This document shows positions 33,989 to 44,457 of a stretch of 56,053 nucleotides of DNA, one piece after another; position 1 is the first letter of the stretch; every line of letters starts with the position of its first letter. Source of the DNA: Planctomycetota bacterium (lineage in GTDB: Bacteria > Planctomycetota > UBA1135 > UBA2386); assembly GCA_020848735.1 (NCBI GenBank), contig JADLHO010000034.1, positions 1 through 56,053 on the forward strand, written 5' to 3'. The translations under genes were made by a program, and so were the position numbers. Under the pieces are notes generated by a model. The model did not search any database and was not told where the DNA came from. It saw only the letters and a list, made by a program, of their open reading frames with translations.

Positions 33989-34693
33989 TCACTCCGGGAT
34001 GTAGAGGATGCGCTGGCAGGTGTTGCAGATGACGACCGAGGTCCCCGCCTGCAGCTTCACCACGAGGTTCGGCGGGATCGTCGTGTAGCAACCCGTGCAG
34101 GTCGCACCCTCGACGGCGCAGACCGAGAGGCTGTCGCGCGCACCGAACATCTTCGCGTAGCGCCCCATCAGGTCCGGCGGGATCCCCGCGGTGAGGGCCT
34201 CGCGGCCGACGGAGACCTTCTCGAGGTCGAGCCGCCGCTTCGCGAGGAAGGCCTCGCCCTCCCGGACGAAGTCCGCGAAGACCCGCTGCGCCTCGTCGAA
34301 CGCGGTCTTCGCCGTGGCCAGCTCGGCGCGCATCGACTCGATCTTCTCGAGGAGCGTGAGCCCGGCCTCCTCGAGGCGCCCGCGCTCCTGCCGGACCGAA
34401 CCGATCTGGAGCAGCGTCGCCTGATACTCCGCGTTGTTGCGGACGCCGTTCAGGCGGGTCTCGAGCTTCTTGATCTCGTCGTCCGACTGGCGGATCGAGG
34501 TGTCGTTGCTCCGCGCATCGACCTCGGCCTGGCGCAGTGCGGCGGTGAGTTCGTCATGACGCCGTCGAACGGCGTCGAGTGCAGCTTCGCGCTTCGCTCG
34601 CTCCCGAGGGATCGAGTCGAGGTCTCGCTGGATCTTGGCGATCGACTGATCGACCTTTTGGACTTCGAGCAGCTTCTTGACGTCCGGATGCAA
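33989..34693 (-). CDS. COG1579-type coiled-coil and C4 zinc-ribbon protein
   Basis: 234 residues, with a TTG start at 34693 chosen because homology-like sequence begins HPDVKKLLEVQKVDQSIAKI and a G-rich stretch lies upstream; no ATG or GTG is near. Residues 1-170 form a long antiparallel coiled coil. Residues about 195-230 carry the zinc ribbon CTGCYTTIPPN followed by VICNTCQRILY. The family is widespread and its role is still uncertain; a nucleic-acid-associated role is suggested in the literature. It follows the dnaG-rpoD genes in transcription order and precedes selB by 46 bases. Confidence 0.85.
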   Translation of the reverse strand: MHPDVKKLLEVQKVDQSIAKIQRDLDSIPRERAKREAALDAVRRRHDELTAALRQAEVDARSNDTSIRQSDDEIKKLETRLNGVRNNAEYQATLLQIGSVRQERGRLEEAGLTLLEKIESMRAELATAKTAFDEAQRVFADFVREGEAFLAKRRLDLEKVSVGREALTAGIPPDLMGRYAKMFGARDSLSVCAVEGATCTGCYTTIPPNLVVKLQAGTSVVICNTCQRILYIPE

Positions 34694-34795
34694 ACGCGGC
34701 CCCCGACGTGACGACGCGGAATGACAGGGCCGAGGAGGATAGCGGCGGCGCGCAGCGGCACAAGCGCGGCGCGGCGGCCGCGGCAAGCCCTCCGG

Positions 34796-34831
34796 ACCGG
34801 GGGCGCCCCGAGCGGACGCCGCCCCCCCGGT
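34796..34831 (-). terminator. Hairpin right after rpoD
   Basis: ACCGGGGG and CCCCCGGT, perfect 8-bp arms around a 20-base GC-rich loop, beginning 3 bases after the rpoD stop at 34835. No U-tract. It may be the transcript end or a processing site. Confidence 0.35.
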
Positions 34832-34834
34832 CGC

Positions 34835-36622
34835 TCAGAACTCGGTCTCGGTCGCGCCGTCGAGGAAGCCCGCCAGGCGCCGCGCACGGACCGGATGCTG
34901 CAGCTTGCGGACGGCCTTGGCCTCGATCTGACGCACGCGCTCACGCGTGACGCGGAAGATGCGGCCCACCTCTTCGAGCGTGTAGGTGTAGCCGTCGCCG
35001 ATCCCGTAGCGGAGCTTGATGATCTCGCGCTCGCGGAAGGTCAGCGAGTCGAGCACGCTCTCGATGCGATCCTTGAGCATCTCGCGGCTCGCGGAGATCG
35101 ACGGGGACTCCGTGCTCTCGTCTTCGATGAAGTCGCCGAAGTACGAGTCGTCGCTCTCACCGATCGGACGATCGAGCGAGATCGGGTGCTTGCTGATCTT
35201 CATCACCCGCTTGGCTTCTTCGACGTTGATGCCCGCCGCTTCCGCCACCTCCTCGATCGAAGGCTCCCGGCCCTTGGCCTGGATGAGCTTCTTGGTGACG
35301 TTCCGCAGCTTGCTCATCGTCTCGATCATGTGGACCGGGATGCGGATGGTCCGCGCCTGGTCCGCGATCGAGCGGGTGATCGCCTGCCGGATCCACCACG
35401 TCGCGTAGGTCGAGAACTTGTAGCCCCGGCGGTACTCGTACTTCTCGACCGCCTTCATCAGGCCGGTGTTGCCCTCCTGGATGAGGTCGAGGAACGAGAG
35501 CCCGCGGTTGCGGTACTTCTTCGCGATCGAGACCACGAGACGGAGGTTGCCCGACGAGAGCTTGCGCTTCGCGTCCTCGTAGGCCGCGTAGGCCGTGCGC
35601 ACGTGCTCCAGGCGGCGCTCGAGGGCCTCCATCGACTCGAGTCCGTCGCGCTGGATCTCGATCAGGCGGTCACGGATCTCCTGCGCCACCGGGTTCTTGA
35701 TCTGCGCACCGCGATAGGTGAGCAGGCGCTTCGCGAGGCGACGCATCTCGGCGAGCCGGCTCTCGAGGAGGTCGATGATCGGGCGGATCTTCTTGCCCTG
35801 GAGATTCAGCTCCTCGACGAGGAGCACGGACTTGCGACGCCGCGCATGGATGCGGCGCTTGAAGCGGACGACGTCGGAGTCGGGCATGCGCTTCGACTCG
35901 GAGCGCGGCTCGAGCTTGTCGAGCACCTCGTGGTCCGTCTTCGCGGCCTCGTAGAGGCGACGCAGCGTCTCGATGTTGCCCGGCAGCCGGTCCGAGAGGT
36001 CCGCCTTGCCGACCTCGGGATCCTGCTGGTTGACCTTCAGCGTGCGGTCGAACGCGAGCTCACCGCGCACGACGTCCTCGAGGATCTCGATGGCGCTCGC
36101 CATGCCGAAGCCCGAGCTCAGTGCATCGCGACGGAACTGCTTGCGCGTGAGCTCGATCTTCCGCGCGAGGCTGATCTCCTCCTCGCGCGTGAGCAGCGGG
36201 ATCTCACCCATCTGGGTGAGGTACATGCGCACCGGGTCGTCGATCTTCTCGGTGATCTCCGACATCGATGCGCGCACCGCGTCGACCTCGACGCTCTCCT
36301 CGAAGTCGCGCTCGGCGAGCACGCCTTCGGTGCCGGGCGGGTCCTCGTCGTCGGCCGGCCCCAGCGCGGCGAAGGGATCGTCCTCGGCCTTCTTCTGCTG
36401 GGCGCCGGCGGGCTGAGCCGCGGCACCGCGACGGCCCTTCGGCGCGCGGCCCTCCTCGACGATCTCGATGCCGGCCTCCTCGATCTGCGCCATCACGAAT
36501 TCGATCTGCTCGGGCGAGCTCGCGTCATCGGGCAGGATCTCGTTGATCTGCGCGAGCGTCACGGCGCCGGCCTTGCGGGCGTCCTTGATCAGCTTCTGGA
36601 CTGCGCTTTGCAGTTTCTCCAT
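34835..36622 (-). CDS. rpoD: Principal sigma factor RpoD (sigma-70)
   Basis: 595 residues from ATG at 36622. Region 1.1 is at the N-terminus ([20 protein letters not shown], then [11 protein letters not shown]), followed by an acidic linker. Region 1.2 is at about 125 ([20 protein letters not shown]), region 2 has [20 protein letters not shown] and then [20 protein letters not shown], region 3 is at about 455-520 and region 4.2 is [20 protein letters not shown]. It is the housekeeping sigma factor for -35/-10 promoters. It follows dnaG by 149 bases, the conserved macromolecular synthesis arrangement, here without rpsU. Confidence 0.98.
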   Translation of the reverse strand: MEKLQSAVQKLIKDARKAGAVTLAQINEILPDDASSPEQIEFVMAQIEEAGIEIVEEGRAPKGRRGAAAQPAGAQQKKAEDDPFAALGPADDEDPPGTEGVLAERDFEESVEVDAVRASMSEITEKIDDPVRMYLTQMGEIPLLTREEEISLARKIELTRKQFRRDALSSGFGMASAIEILEDVVRGELAFDRTLKVNQQDPEVGKADLSDRLPGNIETLRRLYEAAKTDHEVLDKLEPRSESKRMPDSDVVRFKRRIHARRRKSVLLVEELNLQGKKIRPIIDLLESRLAEMRRLAKRLLTYRGAQIKNPVAQEIRDRLIEIQRDGLESMEALERRLEHVRTAYAAYEDAKRKLSSGNLRLVVSIAKKYRNRGLSFLDLIQEGNTGLMKAVEKYEYRRGYKFSTYATWWIRQAITRSIADQARTIRIPVHMIETMSKLRNVTKKLIQAKGREPSIEEVAEAAGINVEEAKRVMKISKHPISLDRPIGESDDSYFGDFIEDESTESPSISASREMLKDRIESVLDSLTFREREIIKLRYGIGDGYTYTLEEVGRIFRVTRERVRQIEAKAVRKLQHPVRARRLAGFLDGATETEF

Positions 36623-36771
36623 GGAACGTGCGGTCGAAGGGTCGGTCGTCGCGCGCTGCGGATCGAGGGCTGTGGGCCGCAGCGGCGAGTCGGGGGCGTG
36701 AGAGGGACTGGAGGGCTACGAGACTACTCGGAGGGCGGACGGTTCGGATCGGGGGCAGTCGAACGCAAGGG

Positions 36772-38580
36772 TCAACCGTCGGAGGCGGCGTGCGAACGGC
36801 GAAGGAGCTCCTGGTACTTCCGAGTGAGCTCGTCGGCGCGCGCGGCGTCACCGTCAGCGATGGCCTGCTTCACCTGCTGGAGAATGCGTCTGGCTTGCTC
36901 CCGAGCGGAATGGAGATCCCGTTCGCGTCGGAGCCTCAGAAACATATCCCGCGGGTCGCGGATTCGCGCCGAACGCTCCCCGGCTTCGTGCAGGAAGTCC
37001 AGGAGCAGGCTTTCGTCGGTGAAGCGGGCGAAGAGGTCCTTCATCAGGGCCGCTCGATCTGCCGCTCCGGCGCGTCGCGCTTGCGCCAGACCGTCGAGGA
37101 CGCGCTGGAACGCCGCGGAGTGGTCGCCGGGCAAGGCGACGGCCTGCTCCAGCATCTGCGGGTCGGCGAGTACGCACGCGAGCAGTTGGAGATCGGCCTG
37201 TTCCTGCGGGGAACGCGCGGCCGGGGTCACGGGACTCGGGGGCTTCGGACCGTCTTCGCCCTCGGCCTTGCGGGGTGCGGGCACGACGATGGCCGCCTCG
37301 CTCACGCCGAGCTGGCGTGCCATCTCGCTCCGCAGGCTCTCGCGCTGGGCGCGGTCCTCGACCGTCGCGAGGATGCGGCCGCAGTCGGCCGCGAGGCGCC
37401 CCACCACCGCTGCGTCCCCGAGGTCCGACTCGCGCCGCTTCTGAGCGAACCAGGCCGTCACCAGGTCCTCGGCGCGCTCGAGCACGCGCGTGAGCTCGGC
37501 CCGCCGTTGCGCCGCCTCCGCCGCCGGGATCCCCGGGGCGATCGCCGCGAGGTCGTCCGGGTCGCGACCGTCGGGCAGGAGGGCCACACGGACCGGCAGC
37601 TTCGTCGGCACCAATTCGCGAAAGGCGCGGTCGGCCGCGCGGCGCCCGGCGGTGTCGCCGTCGAAGAGCAGCACGACGCCCTCGGTCGCGTAGAGCTCGA
37701 GCAGGCGCGCGTGCTCGGCGGTCAGGGCCGTGCCGAGCGTCGCCACGGCTCCGGTGAAGCCCGCGACGTGGCAGGCGATCACGTCGACGTAGCCCTCGAC
37801 CACGACGATGCGGCGCGTGCCCGCGCGCTTCACCTGCCGCAGGCCGTAGAGCAGGCGCCGCTTGTTGAAGAACGGGCTCTCGGGCGAGTTGCGGTACTTC
37901 GCGCGCGGGTCTTCGCCCTTGCCGTAGCGCGCATCGGGCAGCACGCGACCGCCGAAGCCGACGAGGCGGCCGCGGTCGTCGGTGATGGCGAAGGTCACGC
38001 GGCCCGCGAGCGGCTCGCGGCCGTCCGCCGCGAGCAGGCCGGCCTGATCGAGCAGTTCTGGCGAGAGCCGCTTCTGCTTCGCGAAGCTGCGCAGGCGACC
38101 GCCCTCGGGATGCGCGCCGAGGCCGAAATCCTCCACCGCGACGAGGAGCCCGCGCGCTTCGAGGTACGCGCGGTGCGCGCTCCCGGCCTCGCTCCAGAGC
38201 TGCTCCTCGAAGAAGTCGCGCACCTGCCCGAGGACCTCGTTCACCTCGTCGGCGCGCGGTCCCGAACGCGCGGCGCCACCGGCGAAGACCCCCTCGGTCG
38301 GCACACCCGCGCGCTCGGCGAGCCGCTCGAACGCCTCGCGGAAGCCGAGGCCCTCGCGTTGCGCCACGAAGGTGAACACGTCGCCGGCGACACCACAGCC
38401 GAAGCACTTGTAGTGCTGCGTCTCGGGGAACACCGTGAACGACGGCGTCTTCTCCTGATGGAAGGGGCAGAGGCCGACGAAGTAGCGGCCCTTGCGCGTG
38501 AGGGCGACGTAGCCCTGCACGAGCTGCACGAGATCGGTGCGCTCCTTGATCCGGAGCTTGGCATCCTGGAATCGATCCAT
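36772..38580 (-). CDS. dnaG: DNA primase
   Basis: 602 residues from ATG at 38580; the upstream open frame overlaps rsmA and is shadow. The CHC2 zinc finger (CPFHQEKTPSF, then YKCFGCGVAGDVFTF), the catalytic core with FGGRVLPDA and KRRLLYGL, and the TOPRIM motifs (VVVEGYVDVIACH, LLFDGDTAGRRAA) are present. The C-terminal third (about 400-602) is the helicase-interacting region and is poorly conserved. It makes RNA primers for chromosome replication. It lies 103 bases after rsmA and is followed by rpoD. Confidence 0.97.
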   Translation of the reverse strand: MDRFQDAKLRIKERTDLVQLVQGYVALTRKGRYFVGLCPFHQEKTPSFTVFPETQHYKCFGCGVAGDVFTFVAQREGLGFREAFERLAERAGVPTEGVFAGGAARSGPRADEVNEVLGQVRDFFEEQLWSEAGSAHRAYLEARGLLVAVEDFGLGAHPEGGRLRSFAKQKRLSPELLDQAGLLAADGREPLAGRVTFAITDDRGRLVGFGGRVLPDARYGKGEDPRAKYRNSPESPFFNKRRLLYGLRQVKRAGTRRIVVVEGYVDVIACHVAGFTGAVATLGTALTAEHARLLELYATEGVVLLFDGDTAGRRAADRAFRELVPTKLPVRVALLPDGRDPDDLAAIAPGIPAAEAAQRRAELTRVLERAEDLVTAWFAQKRRESDLGDAAVVGRLAADCGRILATVEDRAQRESLRSEMARQLGVSEAAIVVPAPRKAEGEDGPKPPSPVTPAARSPQEQADLQLLACVLADPQMLEQAVALPGDHSAAFQRVLDGLAQARRAGAADRAALMKDLFARFTDESLLLDFLHEAGERSARIRDPRDMFLRLRRERDLHSAREQARRILQQVKQAIADGDAARADELTRKYQELLRRSHAASDG

Positions 38581-38683
38581 CGTCGCGGCCGGACTGCGGC
38601 GAGCGTCGCACGCGAACTGTCGCACGCGCTCCGGGTACACGAGCGGAGTCGCTCCGCGCGTGCAACCCGGAACCCCAGCTCCT

Positions 38684-39604
38684 TCAGCGACCGGGCTCGC
38701 CGAGCGCCCGGAACAGTCCGACGAGCGCATCCGGGTCCAGGCTCTCGGCGCGTCGCGACGCGAGCGCGGCCAGCCCGGGTGATGCGGCGTCCCAGGCCGG
38801 CACCACGCGATCGAAGGCGTGGCGGAGCGTCTTGCGTCGCGCCGCGAAGAGCGCGCGCACGAAGCGCGCGAAGGCGGCGCGACCCGCCGCGTCGCGCAGG
38901 CACGCCGCGATCTCGGCACGCGCGTGCAGGGCGACGATCGCGGAGTCCACCTGGGGGCGCGGCCGGAACACCTCACGCCCGACCCGGCGCTCGATGCGCA
39001 CGTGGTAGAGCGCCTGGAGCAGCGCCGGCAGGCTGCCGTACTCGGCGGTGCACGCGGGCGCGGCGAGCCGCTCCGCGAGTTCGTCCTGCACGAGCACCCC
39101 CATCGCCGCGACGGCGTCGTCGCCGCCGCGCACGGCGAGGGCGACGAGCAGGGGTCCCGCGATCGCGTAGGGCAGGTTCGCCGCGACGCAGAGGCGGGCC
39201 GAAGGTCGCGCGCGCCGCGCGGCCGCGAGCGCGGTCTCGACCGGTTCCGCCAGCCGGTCCCCGGCCGCCAGCGCGTCGCACTCGACGATCTCCACCTGCG
39301 CGCCCGTCGCGACGGGATCGCGCGGGGGGAAGTCCTCGCGCAGGATCCGCGCGAGCCGTGCGTCGATCTCGACGGCGATCACGCACGCCGCACGCGCCGC
39401 GAGCGTCCGCGTCAGGAAGCCGAGGCCCGCACCGAGCTCGAGCGCGATCGTCTCGCCATCCACGCGCGCCGCGTCCGCGACCGCGCGGTGCAGCGCGGGC
39501 TCGAGCAGGAAGTTCTGCCCATAGCGGCGACTCGGTCGGAAACCGACGGCGTCGAGTCGCGCGCGGTAGCTCGAGAACGGATCACGCGCGTCGGCCTCGC
39601 TCAT
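38684..39604 (-). CDS. rsmA: 16S rRNA dimethyladenosine transferase (KsgA)
   Basis: 306 residues from ATG at 39604, overlapping the upstream stop by four bases (ATGA). Motifs: RYGQNFLLEPALHRAV, the SAM-binding ALELGAGLGFLTRTLA, VEIDARLARIL, the catalytic NLPYAIAGPLL and FRPRPQVDSAIVAL. It dimethylates two adjacent adenines near the 3' end of 16S rRNA. Coupling to a SUMF1-like lipoprotein gene is unusual for a ribosome biogenesis gene. DnaG follows 103 bases later. Confidence 0.96.
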   Translation of the reverse strand: MSEADARDPFSSYRARLDAVGFRPSRRYGQNFLLEPALHRAVADAARVDGETIALELGAGLGFLTRTLAARAACVIAVEIDARLARILREDFPPRDPVATGAQVEIVECDALAAGDRLAEPVETALAAARRARPSARLCVAANLPYAIAGPLLVALAVRGGDDAVAAMGVLVQDELAERLAAPACTAEYGSLPALLQALYHVRIERRVGREVFRPRPQVDSAIVALHARAEIAACLRDAAGRAAFARFVRALFAARRKTLRHAFDRVVPAWDAASPGLAALASRRAESLDPDALVGLFRALGEPGR

Positions 39605-40668
39605 CGCCCGAAGACCTCCTCGAGGACGCGTTCGATCGACGTCGCCGCGGCGGACGGCCTGGCGCCCTGGAGCCAGGCTTCGCGCATCAACGGGCCCGCG
39701 TCGCTGCGCTCGAGGAAGCTGCGCAGCGCGCGCAGCGACCGTTCGTCCTGGAGCTCGTTCGCGTCCGCGGCCACGGCGCGCAGGGCCGCGAGCAGACCGC
39801 GCGGGTCGGCCGCGACGCGCACGCCGAGAACCCAACGCCGATCGCGCGGCATGCGCAGTTCGATGTCGGTCTCGAGGACCTGCGCTTGGTCGCCGCGCCG
39901 CGCCTCGGGCAGGCCGGCGTCGAGGCCGCGCACGACCGCACGCGGCAGGTTCCACGCGTCGATGGCGATCAGCGGCAGCAGCGGCTGCGGCACGCCGCGC
40001 CAGGGCATCACCGCGGCCTGGCGCGACAGGAGCCGTTCACACTCGGTGAGGGGCCGCAGCGCCAGGGTCGTCTCGGCGCCGATGATCGATGTCCCGCTCG
40101 TCCAGTCGGGGGACGGCGAGAGGGTCCACTCCGCGGCGTTGCCCACCAGGTCGTACACGCCGCCCGACTCGCGACCGGATTCGAAGGCGCCGACGGGCGA
40201 GACGTCGTGGAGTCCGAGCTCGGCGACATTGGCCCAGGTCGAACGCGGCGCGTCTCCCCAGGGCAGACGGTGGCGACCGTTGGCACTCGCGACCCAGCGC
40301 CATTCGTCGAGGCGCGGCAGACGGCCGAGTCGCCAGCGCGCGAAGCGCTGCGCGGTGTCGAAGTCGAGTCCCACCACCGGCAGCTCCGGCTCACCGCTGC
40401 GATTCCAGTCGAGGTAGCTGCGGCGATCGGACTCGCGCGCGCCGCGCGTCGCGAGCCAGCGCTCGAAGTCCGCGCGTGTGCTCTCGAAGCGGTCGATGAA
40501 GAAGGGACCGCCGAGCCGCGCGGGACGCGAGACCACGACGAGGTCACGGAGGATGCCGAAACGCTCGAAACGCGGCAGCGCTTCCTCGCGCGGCCGCTCC
40601 GCGCTGCACGCCCAAACGGCCGCGAGCATCAGCCACGCGAAGCCCGGCGCTGCGCGGCGTCGTCTCAC
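39601..40668 (-). CDS. SUMF1/formylglycine-enzyme-like lipoprotein
   Basis: 355 residues. I choose the GTG at 40668 because it overlaps the OmpA-like gene stop by four bases (GTGA) and gives a short lipoprotein-type signal: basic RRRR, hydrophobic FAWLMLAAVWA, then Cys. The SUMF1 fold motifs follow: FFIDRFESTRADFERWL, PVVGLDFDTAQRFARWRLGR, RLPRLDEWRWVASANG, and GGVYDLVGNAAEWTLSP. The active-site cysteines of the formylglycine-generating enzyme are not seen, so a binding rather than oxidising role is likely. The C-terminal 120 residues are helical and not part of the fold. It precedes rsmA in the transcript. Confidence 0.85.
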   Translation of the reverse strand: MRRRRAAPGFAWLMLAAVWACSAERPREEALPRFERFGILRDLVVVSRPARLGGPFFIDRFESTRADFERWLATRGARESDRRSYLDWNRSGEPELPVVGLDFDTAQRFARWRLGRLPRLDEWRWVASANGRHRLPWGDAPRSTWANVAELGLHDVSPVGAFESGRESGGVYDLVGNAAEWTLSPSPDWTSGTSIIGAETTLALRPLTECERLLSRQAAVMPWRGVPQPLLPLIAIDAWNLPRAVVRGLDAGLPEARRGDQAQVLETDIELRMPRDRRWVLGVRVAADPRGLLAALRAVAADANELQDERSLRALRSFLERSDAGPLMREAWLQGARPSAAATSIERVLEEVFGR

Positions 40669-41333
40669 TGGTTCGTCAGGACCAGGATCTCGACTCGCCG
40701 GTTCTGACGCTTGCCCTCGGCGCTGTCGTTGGCCGCGCGTGCCCGGTGCTCGCCATAGCCGGAGACCGCGACGCGATCCTCGGACATGCCCGCGGCGATG
40801 AGGAACTCCGCGACGGCCATCGCGCGCTCGACCGAGAGGCGGAGGTTCGTCTTCCAACTGCTGCGCTGGATCGGGTCGTTGTCGGTGTGGCCCTCGACGC
40901 GCAGGCGCTTGCCCTGGCTCTGGAGCGTCCCGATCAACTGCTTGAGGGTGCGATCACCCTCGGCGGTGATGGTCGCCTGGCCCGAGGCGAAGAGCACCTC
41001 GCCCTCGACGCTGAACACGATGCCTTCGGCGCTCGACGAGACCGAGACGCCCGCCGGCAGGTTGCCACCGGCTTCCGCCAGCAACTTCTCGAACCGGGCC
41101 TTCTGCTGCTTCACCCACTCCGCATCGGGGACGGTGGCCTGCAGGTCCTTGAGCTGGCGCTCGAGTTCGGCGTTGCGGCCCTCGATCCGCCGCAGGTAGT
41201 CCTGCTGGGAGTCGCGCTGCATGCGCAGGTTGTCGTTGTCGGCGAGCGAACGACGGTACTGCTCCTGGCTGACGCAAGCGCAGAGGACGCCGAGGAGCAA
41301 CGCGGCGCCGAAGGTGCGAAGACTGCGAATCAC
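40665..41333 (-). CDS. OmpA/Pal-family peptidoglycan-binding lipoprotein
   Basis: 222 residues from a GTG at 41333. The start is fixed by a good Shine-Dalgarno AGGAGG six bases upstream (41340-41345) and by a lipoprotein signal (FGAALLLGVLCA followed by Cys). A coiled coil occupies about 20-75. The OmpA C-terminal domain (about 100-222) shows LFASGQATITAEG, VEGHTDNDPI, LSVERAMAVAEFLI and VSGYGEHRARAANDSAEG, with the diaminopimelate-binding Asp and Arg pattern. It tethers the outer membrane to peptidoglycan. It is translationally coupled to the SUMF1-like gene. Confidence 0.93.
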   Translation of the reverse strand: MIRSLRTFGAALLLGVLCACVSQEQYRRSLADNDNLRMQRDSQQDYLRRIEGRNAELERQLKDLQATVPDAEWVKQQKARFEKLLAEAGGNLPAGVSVSSSAEGIVFSVEGEVLFASGQATITAEGDRTLKQLIGTLQSQGKRLRVEGHTDNDPIQRSSWKTNLRLSVERAMAVAEFLIAAGMSEDRVAVSGYGEHRARAANDSAEGKRQNRRVEILVLTNQ

Positions 41334-41575
41334 GAGACCCCTCCTAGGGTTCCGACGCGCGCGCGACGGCGCGACGCGTGTGCGACGAGCGGGTGCCGCC
41401 CGGCGCCCGCGAAGGGCGGGAACGTAGCACGTCGCCGCGGCCGCGGGAACGCTGCGCTCTCCCGCGCGGCCCGTACGTGCGACCGGCCGCACGCGGCGGC
41501 CGGCCATTCCCTGCGCCTGGACCGGCGCCGCGACCGGCGCTGGATCCAGCGCTCCGCGCGACGCGAGCCGGCTCA

Positions 41576-41600
41576 CCGCGGCGCGTCCAGCGCGCCGCGG
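41576..41600 (-). terminator. Perfect 10-bp hairpin after the HTH gene
   Basis: CCGCGGCGCG, 5-base loop, CGCGCCGCGG, beginning five bases after the stop at 41605. No T-run follows. Probably a transcript end. Confidence 0.5.
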
Positions 41601-41604
41601 CCGA

Positions 41605-42096
41605 TCACTTCGCCCACATCGACGTGATGCCGGACGGCGGCAGCTCGGCGTTGATCCAGTAGGCCTGGGCCAGACCGAGGAGCATGAGGATCGCACCGAC
41701 GATGGACGCGGCGAGGACCCAGGCCGGCTCACCGGCCTTCTCCTCCGGCGTGTTCACCCGGGCGCGGGTGCCACGAGGAGCGCTCGACGCGGCGGCCGCG
41801 GCACGCGGGGCGGGCTTCTCGTCCTCGTCGTCGGCGAGGAGCGTGTCCTCGGCGGAGATCTCCTCGGTCACCATGCCGGTGTCGTCCTCGAGGGCCTCGT
41901 CGAACACGAGCTCGTTCGAAGCGCCGCGGTTCTTCCGCAAGGACTCGAGATCCTCGCGGCGGAACTTCATCGAATCGCCGTCACGGAAGGCGCGGATCTC
42001 GCCCTCGGAGACCAGCTTGCGCAGCTCCTCGCTCTGCATCTTGAGGTCGCGCAGGGCCTTCTCGAAGGAGATGAAGTCGTCGTTCTGTTGGGACAC
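41605..42096 (-). CDS. Membrane-anchored excisionase-type HTH protein
   Basis: 163 residues from a GTG at 42096; GGAGG nine bases upstream supports it. Residues about 8-55 match the excisionase/MerR-like winged helix (FEKALRDLKMQSEELRKLVS, then RKLVSEGEIRAFRDGDSMKF and RREDLESLRK). An acidic linker (about 60-95) and an Ala/Arg-rich stretch follow. One membrane helix at about 125-145 (VLAASIVGAILMLLGLAQAY) is near the C-terminus, so the DNA-binding part is in the cytoplasm. The target is unknown. A DNA-binding domain tied to the membrane by a C-terminal anchor suggests a nucleoid-tethering or stress-sensing role. It follows a small anchored protein gene by 239 bases. Confidence 0.8.
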   Translation of the reverse strand: MSQQNDDFISFEKALRDLKMQSEELRKLVSEGEIRAFRDGDSMKFRREDLESLRKNRGASNELVFDEALEDDTGMVTEEISAEDTLLADDEDEKPAPRAAAAASSAPRGTRARVNTPEEKAGEPAWVLAASIVGAILMLLGLAQAYWINAELPPSGITSMWAK

Positions 42097-42335
42097 GGTC
42101 GTGGACCTCCGGAGCGGCGGGAAGAGGGGGTTGTGGCCCGCCGGAAGGAAGGGAAAGAGAGGGACGAATCGAGCGTGGACGGCCTTGCTCGCCGTGGAAC
42201 TCGGGTGCGGGAGTCTAACTCGCACCTCCGGCGCTGCCGCGGAAAAAGGTCGCGTCGGTCGCGACGGGTCTCGCCCGCGACCCATCCCCCGATGGCAAGG
42301 CCCAGGAGCGACGGCGCGGAGCGCCGCCGGGGCGT

Positions 42336-42836
42336 TCAGCGACGCGTGCCCTCGGCCTCGGACTCGGCCGCGCTGCCGCGCGGGGGAATGGCCGCATCGC
42401 CGGCCTCGCCGAAGCGCCGACGCAGCGCCTCGGAGCTGTACTCGGACTCGTCGTTGTAGCCCTCGATGCGCAGGTCGAGGTCGATGCGTCGCGCGCCGAC
42501 GAGCGTGAGACGGCGCATGGACTCGGTGCCACCGCGGGCCTCGTAGACGGCGAGCTGCTTCGTGTTCGTGTCGATGACGTAGAGGACCGAGGTCCCGACG
42601 CCGTAGCTGCCGGTCACGGCGAGGATGCCGTTCGCGGCGACCGCCGAGCGCCCTTCGTCCCCCATGAAGACCGGTTCCGTGCGCGGCGGCTCCTTGCTGC
42701 CGCCCGTGCCGGGCGCGGGGCGCGGGGTCGGCCCGGGGCGATCCTGCGCCAGCAGCGCATCGGCGCCGCGGCCGGCGAAGAAGGCGACGGCGCAGAGGCC
42801 GAGAACGACGAGGACTTCGAGGCTGCGACGGCTCAT
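42336..42836 (-). CDS. Small anchored protein, unknown
   Basis: 166 residues from ATG at 42836. It has an N-terminal signal or anchor (LEVLVVLGLCAVAFFAG), a proline-rich linker (about 30-55), then a compact beta-rich core (about 60-135) with SVLYVIDTNTKQLAVYEARG and LTLVGARRIDLDLRIEGYND, and an acidic tail. I do not recognise the family. The core looks like a small beta domain that could sit in the periplasm. It lies 124 bases after the histidine kinase on the same strand. Confidence 0.7.
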   Translation of the reverse strand: MSRRSLEVLVVLGLCAVAFFAGRGADALLAQDRPGPTPRPAPGTGGSKEPPRTEPVFMGDEGRSAVAANGILAVTGSYGVGTSVLYVIDTNTKQLAVYEARGGTESMRRLTLVGARRIDLDLRIEGYNDESEYSSEALRRRFGEAGDAAIPPRGSAAESEAEGTRR

Positions 42837-42960
42837 GGTTCTGCGCGGGCATGGGCCCGCCCGGCGACACGGAGGGCGCGCACTCTAGCCCGGACGACCC
42901 GCGGGCGCCCGCTGCGAACCGCCCCGCCGCGGGCCGATCGGGGCGCGCGCGGCGCCCAGC

Positions 42961-44436
<1,476 letters not shown>

Positions 44437-44457
44437 GGGGGCCTGCGACGGCCGCGC

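Noticed and set aside
36628..40707. Open frame of about 1,359 codons on the plus strand
   Set aside because: Antisense to dnaG, rsmA and the SUMF1-like gene, all of which have clear family motifs.
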